A program made the translations under genes and the position numbers. Of a stretch of DNA of 21,319 nucleotides, positions 1 to 7,133 are shown in pieces. This DNA is from Paracoccaceae bacterium (GTDB lineage Bacteria > Pseudomonadota > Alphaproteobacteria > Rhodobacterales > Rhodobacteraceae), in assembly GCA_011523445.1 (NCBI GenBank), contig WTGT01000342.1, positions 1-21,319 of the forward strand, written 5' to 3'. The notes beneath the pieces are model-generated. The model was not told the DNA's origin and made no database searches. It worked only from the letters and a program-made list of their open reading frames with translations. How positions within the stretch are numbered: the stretch's first letter is position 1; each line of letters starts with the position of its first letter.

Positions 1-965
1 ATGATGGAACATCCCAGCAATAGATTAATGTCATTGTTCGAGGCAGCTTGAACAAGGGTCCAGCCAAATCCCTTGTAGTTGAATAATGTTTCGACGATTA
101 CCACTCCAGTAAGCAGCCAGGGAAACTGGAGCATGATGACTGTAAAGGGTGCAATCAGGGCATTCCTGAGGGCGTGTTTCAATACAATTGCAGTAAAACT
201 GACACCCTTCAAACGAGCAGTTCGTATGTATTGGGAAGTCATGACCTCAGCCATGGAGGCCCGTGTCATTCTTGCGATATAGCCCATACCGTATAGAGCC
301 ATGGTGGCAACGGGAAGGGTAAAGTTTTCAAAGGTTATGTTTTCCATGGCCGAGGCAGCAGAACCCTTGAACCATTTCAAACCAACTGCATTGCTGGAAA
401 AAAGGGCTACCAGCAATACTCCGGAAACATACTCGGGGGTTGCCGTGGTTATTATTGAAAAAGTGGAAAGGGTACGGTCTGTTCTGGTACCTTCCCGCAT
501 GCCGGCAAGTATTCCGATCACTAATGCAATTGGAACCATGATCAACATAACGTAAAGCATCAGCCATCCAGTAAGTGCTAGTCGCTTGAAGATTATTGAG
601 TCGACTTCTTCCCTGAAAATAACCGACCACCCCCAATTGCCCTGAAAAATTCCGCAATATCTTGGTGTATTTTCAAGGGAAACACCAGGACGGGTACAAC
701 GGCCCAATATCTTGCCATCATCCTGTACCAATTGATAGGATGGTAAGACGCCCAACCATTCACCATACCTTATAATATCCGGCTGGTTGAAACCGTTTAA
801 ATCTAACCATGTATCAACCTGCTCATGCGACATCCGTTGGCTACCAAGGAATTTGGCGAGCTTGACCAAATTGCCATCGAGGTTGGTGAGGATGAAAACT
901 ACAAAAGTCAGGCAAAGCACTGAGATTACGGTAATCCCAAGACGTCTTAAAATAAACCTGAACAT
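1..965 (-). CDS. ABC transporter permease, DppB/OppB family (3' end beyond window)
   Basis: Inner-membrane permease of a peptide/nickel/opine-type ABC importer. The minus-strand frame is open from an ATG at 963-965 to the window edge, 321 codons without a stop, so only the C-terminus is missing. The N-terminus is one hydrophobic helix (MFRFILRRLGITVISVLCL), followed by the periplasmic part typical of DppB proteins and then several membrane segments. The EAA-type ATPase-docking loop is visible near the end: IRTARLKGVSF followed by KHALRNALIAP. An in-frame TAA five codons upstream limits the start to this ATG or a later one. No clear ribosome binding site is visible. It lies about 100 bp downstream of the matching binding-protein gene in the same orientation, separated by a stem-loop, so they are probably one operon. 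The substrate cannot be read from the sequence. Confidence 0.9.
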   Translation of the reverse strand, partial: MFRFILRRLGITVISVLCLTFVVFILTNLDGNLVKLAKFLGSQRMSHEQVDTWLDLNGFNQPDIIRYGEWLGVLPSYQLVQDDGKILGRCTRPGVSLENTPRYCGIFQGNWGWSVIFREEVDSIIFKRLALTGWLMLYVMLIMVPIALVIGILAGMREGTRTDRTLSTFSIITTATPEYVSGVLLVALFSSNAVGLKWFKGSAASAMENITFENFTLPVATMALYGMGYIARMTRASMAEVMTSQYIRTARLKGVSFTAIVLKHALRNALIAPFTVIMLQFPWLLTGVVIVETLFNYKGFGWTLVQAASNNDINLLLGCSI

Positions 966-1010
966 TTTGGCAAATGGTTAATCTGTTTAAAGCAGAGTAG
1001 GTCGGAATTC

Positions 1011-1040
1011 ATGAACGGAGAGGTTATCCTCTCCGTTCAT
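1011..1040 (-). terminator. Perfect 13-bp stem-loop between binding-protein and permease genes
   Basis: ATGAACGGAGAGG at 1011-1023 and CCTCTCCGTTCAT at 1028-1040 are exact reverse complements around a 4-nt loop. The hairpin starts 22 nt after the binding-protein stop on the minus strand. No T-tract follows on that strand, so it is not a classical intrinsic terminator. A partial terminator or a 3' mRNA-stabilising hairpin that keeps binding-protein transcript in excess over permease transcript is more likely (inference). Confidence 0.75.
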
Positions 1041-1062
1041 ATCTTTTATTGGGGCAAATGGA

Positions 1063-2733
1063 TTACGCAGCCCATCCGTATTTGAAACTGTGGATTTCAA
1101 ACTGTGGATGCATATCTGCACCAACCAGATTGGATTTGTGGAAACGGTTCAGGTTTCTCCAATAGGGTTGGATGATGACACCTTCTTCCTGCATGATAGT
1201 TTCTAGGCGTTCCATTACAACACTTCGTTCCTCAGCATTGCTCAAGGTCAATGCCTTGCTCAGAAGGGTATCAAACTCATCACTGGCAAAGGCGGTTTCA
1301 TTCCAAGGCCCATCGGAACGGTAAGCAAGGACATAAATCTGGACACCAAGTGGTCTTGGATTCCATTCCGTCATGCTGAAAAGGTGAGTTTGCCAATCAT
1401 CCCAGAAGGTGCCCCCTGGCAGATTGGTTCTTTTGACCTTGATACCGGCTTCTCTCATTTGACTGGCGATTGCATCAGCAGTTGCACTGACCCAATCGGT
1501 GTCAATTGAAATCAACTCATGTTCGAAATCAAGCATGCCTGCTGCTTCTACCATTCCCCTTGCAGCGTCCTTGTCAACAGTCAAGGGTGCTAGGGCTGCA
1601 TATTCGGGATGAGAGGGAGATACATGGTGATTTTCGGCCAATCCGCCATTGTTATTGAAACCAAGCTCCAAACAAATGGCATTATCGACTGCCTTGGCAA
1701 AACCGGTTCGAACCCTCACGTCAGCGTAGGGTTGAACCTGAGTTCCATCCTCCATGTCTACCAAACCATCTTGACGTGATCGGCAGATCAGGGTAGCGTT
1801 TGTACCAACTGCAGACCTAGTCCAGCCATCAAGGGTTTCATAAAGCTCGATAAATTCACCGGTGGCTTGATAACACATATCAAATTCATCAGCTTCAGCA
1901 CCTGCAACATGGGCTGAAAAGTCTGTGCCGTAGTCCAGGAACTCGATGCGGTCCAGATAGGCTCCGTTATCGGCATCCCACCACTCATGATCGTTATTTT
2001 TTACCAACACTCCCTTAACACCTACTTCAAAGGATTCAGGGAGGTAGGGGCCGGTACCAATCGGATTGTCAAGCATTGTTGCACCGTCATGGGATGAATG
2101 TACTATTGCACCCGGATAATCCAACATGCCAACAATCAGAGTTATGTCGGATTGTGATGGATTAAGTTGTACTGTATGACTATCAACAACGACGATTGCT
2201 CCATCACGGGCAACGCCAGTATCAGGGTCAATCAGGGTACCCATGCGGCCGGCCATTGAATTGCCTGTAACGTCCTTTTCACACCAACCAGCAATGTTTC
2301 TGGCGACATCATCAGCAGTGAAATCGTCACCATTGTTCCATTTCACACCTTTTCGAACATTTAGGGTAATCTGGGTGGCATCTTCATTGGCACTCCAACT
2401 TTCCAACAGTCTACCTTCGATAGAGCCATCAGCATTAAGTTGTACAAGGTATTCCAGCCAACCACGGGTAAAATTGGCCATCTCAGACCAGTCATAGGTT
2501 CGCGGATCCTTAAGGGCCCGAACATTCATCTGAATTCTTACAGTTCCGCCATCCTGGATGGCCATGGTTTCCGCTTGCGGTGCGGACAGGCCAATCAGGC
2601 TATAAGCGGTTGCCGAAGTAGCTCCCAGTGCGGTCGCCCTGGTCATAAACTCCCTTCGAGAGAGTTTGCCATCAAGGCATTCCTTGGCATACATGTGTAC
2701 GGCACTAGGAAACTTTTCTTTAATTTCATTCAT
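1063..2733 (-). CDS. ABC transporter substrate-binding protein, family 5 (DppA/OppA type), Tat-exported
   Basis: Periplasmic binding protein for a peptide/nickel/opine-class importer, 556 aa from the chosen start. The N-terminus is long (about 24 residues) before a twin-arginine signal, SRREFM with the two Arg at residues 26-27, followed by a hydrophobic Ala/Leu-rich stretch and a likely cleavage after APQA near residue 54. The body matches the family 5 pattern: an N-terminal lobe with GRLLESWS, then KGVKWNNGDDFTADDV, IGTGPY and a C-terminal GWAA. The frame extends to a GTG at 2739, but AGGAG at 2741-2745 is only one base from that GTG and seven from the ATG at 2731-2733, so the ATG is preferred. 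It is the first gene of the operon with the DppB-like permease. The twin-arginine signal implies export after folding. Substrate unknown. Confidence 0.93.
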   Translation of the reverse strand: MNEIKEKFPSAVHMYAKECLDGKLSRREFMTRATALGATSATAYSLIGLSAPQAETMAIQDGGTVRIQMNVRALKDPRTYDWSEMANFTRGWLEYLVQLNADGSIEGRLLESWSANEDATQITLNVRKGVKWNNGDDFTADDVARNIAGWCEKDVTGNSMAGRMGTLIDPDTGVARDGAIVVVDSHTVQLNPSQSDITLIVGMLDYPGAIVHSSHDGATMLDNPIGTGPYLPESFEVGVKGVLVKNNDHEWWDADNGAYLDRIEFLDYGTDFSAHVAGAEADEFDMCYQATGEFIELYETLDGWTRSAVGTNATLICRSRQDGLVDMEDGTQVQPYADVRVRTGFAKAVDNAICLELGFNNNGGLAENHHVSPSHPEYAALAPLTVDKDAARGMVEAAGMLDFEHELISIDTDWVSATADAIASQMREAGIKVKRTNLPGGTFWDDWQTHLFSMTEWNPRPLGVQIYVLAYRSDGPWNETAFASDEFDTLLSKALTLSNAEERSVVMERLETIMQEEGVIIQPYWRNLNRFHKSNLVGADMHPQFEIHSFKYGWAA

Positions 2734-2740
2734 TAACACA

Positions 2741-2745
2741 CTCCT
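2741..2745 (-). promoter_or_regulatory. Ribosome binding site deciding the start of the binding-protein gene
   Basis: The minus strand reads AGGAG here, with a 7-nt spacer to the ATG at 2733. The upstream GTG at 2739 would leave one base, so the shorter protein is favoured. Confidence 0.7.
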
Positions 2746-2774
2746 GTAGTCTATTTAAAGAATTGACCTTCTCT

Positions 2775-2801
2775 ATTATAACTAATCAATCCAATTTGCA
2801 A
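2775..2801 (-). promoter_or_regulatory. Candidate sigma70 promoter of the family 5 ABC operon
   Basis: The minus strand carries an exact TATAAT (2775-2780) with TTGCAA (2796-2801) 15 bp upstream. The -35 element is imperfect and the spacer is short, but the -10 is perfect and would give a leader of about 35 nt before the ATG at 2733. Confidence 0.45.
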
Positions 2802-2987
2802 ACGGACTCTCCAGATTCCTGCAACTCCCTTGTTTCCTCCATGGAGTATTTGTGCTTTCTCCGGTCGAAAAGCAGTTTTTGTCGCTGTACAGGTTATTCA
2901 ATATCAAGTTTATGTTCCAAATGGGTGTGACTATATTTCTAGATCCTCAATCAGATTCTATTCTGAGAGATTCAGAAGTGTACAGGC

Positions 2988-3143
2988 TTGAGCCAAATTA
3001 GATTTTGTTTAGCAAAAATTGTAATCTTATTATTATTGTCCTTGTCAGGATTCTCTCAATTACGAGTACATATTGAAAAAGTAGGGGTATTATCAGGAGG
3101 TACAGTTATACCTATAGAATTTCTGTCTACCGTAATAATTTAG
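2988..3143 (+). CDS. Doubtful 51-residue small ORF, signal-peptide-like N-terminus
   Basis: Plus-strand frame from TTG (2988) to TAG (3143), with an in-frame TGA upstream at 2964 and no ATG. The product would begin MSQIRFCLAKIVILLLLLSL, a basic start plus a hydrophobic run resembling a secretion signal, then about 28 unremarkable residues. There is only a weak purine-rich site (ACAGG) just upstream. AT-rich DNA readily encodes Leu/Ile/Val runs, so this may be chance. Not recognised as any family. Confidence 0.15.
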   Translation: MSQIRFCLAKIVILLLLSLSGFSQLRVHIEKVGVLSGGTVIPIEFLSTVII

Positions 3144-3155
3144 ATTGGGTACGGA

Positions 3156-3632
3156 CTACTGCTTAATGTCTTGGTAATTTCTGAAGGTCAGGATCCAGAG
3201 AGAAGCCAAAATAAGTGAGAAAACCGTATTCCAGCCAGCCATACTAAGATTCAGGAAACTCCATACAATTTCATCACACATGACCACTGAAATTTCTTCC
3301 GAAAAATCAAGAATCATTTCCGTGGACAATCCTGTATCGGAAGTTGAACAACTAGCAAGACCTTCCCACCAATCCTGTTCAACCCCTACATGGTAACCTG
3401 CCAGTAGTGAACTAATGATCATAACAAGGGAACCGCTCAGAAACCAAATTTGATGTGGAAGTACGATTGAAAAGAAAAAAACCAATGGAATAATTGCGTG
3501 AGGCCATCTTTGCCAGATACAGAGGGTACATGGCTCAAAACCAAATATTTCCTGAAAAATAAAAGCACCAAGCAACAAACCAATGGAACCCATGGTGGCC
3601 AAAAGTGCACTTTGATTTAAAACTCTGGTCAT
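3156..3632 (-). CDS. dsbB: Disulfide bond formation protein B (DsbB family)
   Basis: Inner-membrane quinone reductase that re-oxidises the periplasmic thiol oxidase DsbA, 158 aa. The first redox pair is the diagnostic PCTLCIWQRW (Cys35 and Cys38) after the first membrane helix. The second pair is Cys95 (in GLASCSTS) and Cys119 (in VVMCDE) in the second periplasmic loop. About four hydrophobic segments fit the usual fold. The N-terminal ATG overlaps the TGA of the upstream yqaA-like gene (ATGA at 3629-3632), so the two are translationally coupled. The length is slightly below the E. coli protein, as is common for short alphaproteobacterial DsbB proteins. No dsbA gene is present in the window. 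Confidence 0.92.
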   Translation of the reverse strand: MTRVLNQSALLATMGSIGLLLGAFIFQEIFGFEPCTLCIWQRWPHAIIPLVFFFSIVLPHQIWFLSGSLVMIISSLLAGYHVGVEQDWWEGLASCSTSDTGLSTEMILDFSEEISVVMCDEIVWSFLNLSMAGWNTVFSLILASLWILTFRNYQDIKQ

Positions 3633-4210
3633 ATCAGACTTATAAATATGAACGATCCGATCAGAACAAATACAAAAATAATTGAAAAGAGGCCCAATCT
3701 TTCTTCGATAAAGTTCTGAATTTTATCACCGAAATGCCAAAGGAGAATGGCGATCAGGAAAAATCTCAAACCTCGTGCCAAAATGCTGCAAATCACAAAA
3801 ACCATGAAATTCAAACCGGTGAATCCTGATAGAATTGTGATTACCTTATAGGGAAAGGGTGTGATTCCAGCGATGATCACCGCCCAATTACCAAAATTGT
3901 TATAATGATCTGCAAATTGACTGTAATAGGCTTCCTTCCCAAGGGTATTAAGAATAGGTTGCCCAATTTCATCAAACAGAAAAGCCCCGATGAAATATCC
4001 CCCTATACCTCCCAAAACTGATGCAGCCAAACACACACCTGCAAAAAGGAAGGCTCTTGAGGGGTAAGCAAGAATCATTGGTATCAATAGTACATCAGGA
4101 GGTATCGGGAAAATTGAACTTTCAAAAAAACTCACGAGCGCTAAAAACCAGAGAGCATATTTTGTTCCGGCTTTTTCCTTTACCTTGTAGTACAAAGTTC
4201 TCATTGCCAT
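3629..4210 (-). CDS. yqaA: YqaA/DedA-like membrane protein (VTT domain)
   Basis: Polytopic inner-membrane protein of 193 aa in the YqaA branch of the SNARE-associated/DedA (VTT) superfamily. It shows the family features FESSIFPIPPDVLLIPM near residue 30, a glycine-rich segment GGIGGYFIGAFLFDEIGQP, and the re-entrant-loop motif AGITPFPYKVITILSGF, followed by terminal hydrophobic helices. DedA/VTT proteins are linked to membrane lipid transport and envelope homeostasis; the role of YqaA itself is not firmly established. The first ATG is used, but an ATG two codons later is equally possible because no clear ribosome binding site is seen. It is the first gene of a two-gene unit with dsbB. Confidence 0.85.
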   Translation of the reverse strand: MAMRTLYYKVKEKAGTKYALWFLALVSFFESSIFPIPPDVLLIPMILAYPSRAFLFAGVCLAASVLGGIGGYFIGAFLFDEIGQPILNTLGKEAYYSQFADHYNNFGNWAVIIAGITPFPYKVITILSGFTGLNFMVFVICSILARGLRFFLIAILLWHFGDKIQNFIEERLGLFSIIFVFVLIGSFIFISLI

Positions 4211-4328
4211 TCGTATCAGAGTAATAGGTTCAAAATTCTTCTGGTGTTTTCAGTTGGTTTTGTTCATTCAAAAGTTAAAATAAATATAGCAACCATGGAT
4301 TTACTCCAATTAATTACGGAAAAATAAC

Positions 4329-4901
4329 TTGCATACCCAAGCTCATCTGATCATTGGTACAGCTGCTTTTGCCAAGCCAAACCAGTGGAAAATTAATCTG
4401 GCTGCCATTATCGGGTCGCTGGTACCTGATCTCTCCCTTTATTTACTATCCGTATATTACCTATACTTTGCTGGTGTTTCCCCGGGAATTGTATTTGGGC
4501 AAATGTATTACTCCGATCAATGGCAAAACATTTTTTCAGTGGACAATTCCTTTTTCGTGTGGGGGATTATCGTAGGAGCAGGTTTCTATTTTAAGAATGA
4601 TGTTGTTAAAATTTTTGGATTGGCGGGATGTCTGCATCTTGCCCTGGATTTACCACTTCATAATGACGATGGCCGGGAACATTTTTGGCCACTGAGTGAC
4701 TGGATTTACTCCAGTCCTATAAGCTATTGGGACCCAGACCATTATGGTAATATTTTCGGTCCATTGGAAGCATTGTTATGTATAATATTATGTGTCATTC
4801 TTTTCTTCAGGTTTCGTTCGATTAAAGCAAGAGCAGGAATCATACTGCTAGGTTTTCTGGAAACATTTTTCATTTTTATGAGTGTCCTCCATCCAATTTA
4901 A
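4329..4901 (+). CDS. Integral membrane protein, YdjM/PF04307-like putative hydrolase
   Basis: 190-aa membrane protein of unproved function. The start is a TTG preceded by GGA eight bases upstream; there is no ATG near it. The conserved polar residues lie in a pattern resembling the YdjM-type (membrane-bound metal-dependent hydrolase) superfamily: His6 in QAHLIIG, Asp34 in GSLVPDLS, then HLALDLPLH with His103, Asp107 and His111, and HFWPLSDW with His118. These could coordinate a metal, but that is inference. Several hydrophobic helices are visible (residues 24-48, 75-110, 145-190). It is transcribed divergently from yqaA-dsbB and lies just upstream of tRNA-Leu. Similar proteins are common as conserved hypotheticals in alphaproteobacteria. 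Confidence 0.75.
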   Translation: MHTQAHLIIGTAAFAKPNQWKINLAAIIGSLVPDLSLYLLSVYYLYFAGVSPGIVFGQMYYSDQWQNIFSVDNSFFVWGIIVGAGFYFKNDVVKIFGLAGCLHLALDLPLHNDDGREHFWPLSDWIYSSPISYWDPDHYGNIFGPLEALLCIILCVILFFRFRSIKARAGIILLGFLETFFIFMSVLHPI

Positions 4902-4953
4902 CTTAAGAACAACACTTGAAGTTACCTACAAATGATAATATTGAAGTGTTTGG

Positions 4954-5038
4954 GCCCGAGTGGCGGAATTGGTAGACGCAGGGGACTCAAAATCCCCCGA
5001 CTTCGGTCATGCGAGTTCGAGTCTCGCCTCGGGCACCA
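4954..5038 (+). tRNA. trnL-CAA: tRNA-Leu (CAA)
   Basis: 85-nt class II tRNA. The acceptor stem GCCCGAG (4954-4960) pairs with CTCGGGC (5028-5034). The D-arm contains GGTAGACGC, and the anticodon stem GGGGA/TCCCC encloses the loop CTCAAAA, giving anticodon CAA (reads UUG). The long variable arm has a CTTCGG turn, the T-loop is TTCGAGT, and the terminal CCA is encoded (5036-5038). Confidence 0.97.
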
Positions 5039-5086
5039 TTAATCTTTACCCGTATTGGTCATGATTAAATTAAGGGAAGGCTTCTA

Positions 5087-5956
5087 ATGGCAAGTACCAT
5101 GAAAAAACCTAGTAAAACTGCTGAGTTGGTGTGTGCAGCTAGGGCAGGGCATACATTACATGAAAAAAATCCGATTTATTCTGATCCATTGGCAATTGAA
5201 CTGTGCAGAGGATTTTGGAAATGGGTTGCCCAGTACAGAGGCCTGAACCGGTTCATGATGAATATTGCTTTGAAGAAAATTTCACCAATCATACCTGAAA
5301 TTATTGTCAGGGCGAAGTTTTGCCGGGAAGTCTTTGATGATTATGCCCGTAATGGCTTGAAGCAATTTGTCATCCTTGGTGCAGGTTATGACAGTTTACC
5401 ATACGGTGACGAATTCCCGACCGACATTAAGGTATTTGAAATCGACCTTGAGGTAACCCAAACTGAAAAATTGGCCAGATTGACTCCAATAAACAAAAAC
5501 AATCTACCACATATATGCTACCTCCCGGCAGACCTTTCTGTCGAATCCCTTGATAAGGTACTTGGCAATAGTGAATTTGATTTTTCCAAAAAAGCACTCC
5601 TGTCATGGTTTGGGGTTACCTATTACATTCCCAAGGAAGGTTATTTGAACACCTTGCGATTTGTGAAGGAACATTTGGCTCCGGGCTCTGCGATCATTTT
5701 CGACTTCCTGCTTCCACCTGATGATATACCGGGTGAGTGGAAAATTGTGGCTGAAAAATGTGGTGATTTTGTCGCAAAAAGGGGAGAGCCTTGGATCAAC
5801 AGGATGAACGAAAGCGATATAATGGCTGATTTGGATGAACTTGGTTTCAAGGACCCGAAAATATTCATGCCTAACCTGATTGAACAGGAATTTATAAACT
5901 CTGATTTTGAATTTCCTCAGGTAATGGGTTTTTGTCTGGCATCCCTACCGGAATAA
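5087..5956 (+). CDS. SAM-dependent methyltransferase, TIGR00027/LCM-like family
   Basis: Cytosolic class I methyltransferase of 289 aa resembling the leucine-carboxyl-methyltransferase-like (TIGR00027) group. The N-terminal region contains AARAGHTLHEKNPIYSDPLA, as usual in that family. Motif I, which binds SAM, is FVILGAGYDSLPYG (residues 95-107), followed by the acidic residue in VFEIDL (about 117-121). A Trp-Phe-Gly segment (LLSWFGVTYYIP) precedes the C-terminal sheet. The methyl acceptor is unknown; family members act on O-atoms of small molecules or polyketide precursors. The start has a good upstream AAGGGAAGG. The gene stands alone between two tRNA-Leu genes, with no partner to suggest a pathway. 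Confidence 0.85.
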   Translation: MASTMKKPSKTAELVCAARAGHTLHEKNPIYSDPLAIELCRGFWKWVAQYRGLNRFMMNIALKKISPIIPEIIVRAKFCREVFDDYARNGLKQFVILGAGYDSLPYGDEFPTDIKVFEIDLEVTQTEKLARLTPINKNNLPHICYLPADLSVESLDKVLGNSEFDFSKKALLSWFGVTYYIPKEGYLNTLRFVKEHLAPGSAIIFDFLLPPDDIPGEWKIVAEKCGDFVAKRGEPWINRMNESDIMADLDELGFKDPKIFMPNLIEQEFINSDFEFPQVMGFCLASLPE

Positions 5957-6040
5957 TTTCTGAAGATGGGAATTTTTGGATAATAGTACCAAAAACACTT
6001 GAATATTATAATTGTAAACCAATAATGAGACCACTCAGGT

Positions 6041-6046
6041 TATAAT
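6041..6046 (+). promoter_or_regulatory. Candidate -10 element for the intron-bearing tRNA-Leu
   Basis: An exact TATAAT lies 27 bp before the first base of the mature tRNA. No good -35 hexamer is seen at 16-18 bp spacing. Confidence 0.3.
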
Positions 6047-6073
6047 TCCATATAACCTTCAATTGGTTAAGAT

Positions 6074-6364
6074 GCGGGCGTGGCGGAATCGGTAGACGCA
6101 ACGGACTTAAGGATTTGAGTGCTTTAGTTGGAAACGATAAAGTAGAACTGTTCAAATTCGGGGAAGCCTTTAAAATGGTAATCCCGAGCCAAACCCTGAA
6201 TTTCAGGGGAGGTGTAGAGACTAGACGGACAGCACCTAAGGTGATGAGCTAAGGTGAAGGGATAGTCCAGACCACAAACCTGTAAAGGGCAACGAAAGTT
6301 GTAGCTGGTATGAAAATCCGTGTCCCGAAAGGGAGTGGGGGTTCAAGTCCCTTCGCCCGCACCA
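6074..6364 (+). tRNA. trnL-UAA: tRNA-Leu (UAA), interrupted by a group I intron
   Basis: Split class II tRNA. The 5' exon (6074-6108) begins GCGGGCG, contains the D-arm GGTAGACGC and ends in ACGGACTT. The 3' exon (6313-6364) begins AAAATCCGT, has a variable arm with GTCCCGAAAGGGAGT and the T-loop GTTCAAG, closes the acceptor stem with CGCCCGC and encodes the CCA. Joining the exons gives the anticodon stem ACGGA/TCCGT and the loop CTTAAAA, so the anticodon is UAA. Without removal of the 204-nt insert the anticodon loop cannot form. The last 22 bases overlap the 3' end of the convergent nucleotidyltransferase gene. Confidence 0.95.
6109..6312 (+). ncRNA. Group I intron in tRNA-Leu(UAA), 204 nt, no ORF
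   Basis: Self-splicing type ribozyme inserted after U34 of the anticodon; the exon ends in U and the intron ends in G6312, as the class requires. Helices that can be paired directly: P1, 5' exon ACTT (6105-6108) with GAGT (6117-6120), with U.G at the splice site; P2, CTTTA (6122-6126) and TTG with CGA and TAAAG (6135-6142) capped by a GAAA tetraloop; P3, CTGTTC (6148-6153) with GGACAG (6227-6232); P4, TCGGG (6158-6162) with CCCGA (6183-6187); P6, GCC (6188-6190) with GGT (6211-6213), extended by CCCTGA/TCAGGG (6194-6208); P7, GACTA (6219-6223) with TAGTC (6263-6267); P8, CACCT (6233-6237) with AGGTG (6252-6256); P9, CAAC-GAAA-GTTG (6290-6301). P5 is weaker: GCC (6166-6168) with GGT (6177-6179). 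The length is close to the small Azoarcus tRNA-Ile intron. Nothing inside codes for a homing endonuclease. Confidence 0.94.
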
Positions 6365-6978
6365 GTTTTGTTATATTCAGAAATCCATTGATCCCAGCTT
6401 TCGGGGGTGTCAACATCAACCATCGCTTTTTCATTGTCGAGTTTGACAAGTTTCAGCAAGTCTTCATTCATGGCAATGACTTCACGTGGGCCATTGTCCC
6501 CCTTGGTGGCCATGATAGCAGGAAATAGAGATTTGGGGAATAGGACAGGGTGTCCCGGCTCTTTATGCTTATTGGTGGCTCTGATGATTTTCTCATGATG
6601 AAAATTTTCAATAAGCATATTGATGTCTGCCGTTTCAATCAGGGGCATATCCGGAAGGAGAATCAATATTCCTTCCGAAGAATAATGTACAGCATTCAAT
6701 CCGGTAATGATGGAAACTGACATTTGATTTATTCTGGAATCAGGATGTACAAGTTTTATATCCAGGCCATTGATTGTCCTGTTTCTTGCATGCTGAGTTC
6801 TTCCGGTGACAACAATTACCTCACTAGCCATTGAGGAAAGGGCCTTTTCGGCGGTCAGTCTTAGCAAATTGGAATTACCTACTGGTATAGTCAGTTTATC
6901 CTTACCAGCCATTCTTGAGGAAAGGCCGGCAGCAGGAATGATGATCGTTATCCAGTTATGTTTTACCTGTTTGTTCAT
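6343..6978 (-). CDS. MobA/MocA-like nucleotidyltransferase (molybdenum cofactor cytidylyl/guanylyltransferase type)
   Basis: 211-aa cytosolic nucleotidyltransferase with a Rossmann-like GT-A fold. Visible motifs are the nucleotide-binding loop IPAAGLSSRMAGKDKL (residues 14-29), the metal-binding LLPDMPLI (Asp110), GHPVLFP (142-148) and GDNGPREVI (160-168). This set is typical of MocA-type CTP:molybdopterin cytidylyltransferases, which mature molybdenum hydroxylases. MobA or a related NTP transferase of other specificity is possible, as no molybdoenzyme gene lies nearby. The ATG start has a weak upstream GGAA. The last seven codons and the stop lie inside the T-arm and acceptor of the convergent tRNA-Leu(UAA): the TGA is the complement of the T-loop TTCAA. 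Confidence 0.82.
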   Translation of the reverse strand: MNKQVKHNWITIIIPAAGLSSRMAGKDKLTIPVGNSNLLRLTAEKALSSMASEVIVVTGRTQHARNRTINGLDIKLVHPDSRINQMSVSIITGLNAVHYSSEGILILLPDMPLIETADINMLIENFHHEKIIRATNKHKEPGHPVLFPKSLFPAIMATKGDNGPREVIAMNEDLLKLVKLDNEKAMVDVDTPESWDQWISEYNKTGAGEGT

Positions 6979-7133
6979 ATATTTCCATTTAGGTTTCGAA
7001 TATTAACAGAAAATAATTTAGGGCTTCACATGTTATCCACAATCAAATTTAGCAATTCAAAAATTTTGGTTGAATTCTTGCAGAATAATCAGGAAAGGTA
7101 AGGATAAGAAATACTTATAGATAGGCAAAGCAT

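Larger units (their letters stand above)
2740..3155. other. Intergenic region of about 415 bp
   Basis: AT-rich stretch between the binding-protein gene and dsbB. It contains the candidate minus-strand promoter near 2775-2801, an isolated AGGAGG at 3095-3100 on the plus strand with no usable start behind it, and a doubtful TTG-started frame (2988-3143). No RNA gene, repeat or recognisable gene remnant was seen. Confidence 0.6.

Noticed and set aside
328..657. 109-codon minus-strand frame within the first permease gene
   Set aside because: It is an out-of-frame reading on the same strand; the frame from 965 to the edge gives a clear DppB-type permease.
4954..6364. Genomic islet between the two tRNA-Leu genes carrying the methyltransferase
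   Set aside because: The tRNA 3' ends differ, there is no duplicated attachment core and no integrase, so nothing supports integration.
6310..6528. Plus-strand frame running from the intron end through the tRNA 3' exon
   Set aside because: It starts inside the intron/tRNA and is antisense to the nucleotidyltransferase gene; both real features are strongly supported.
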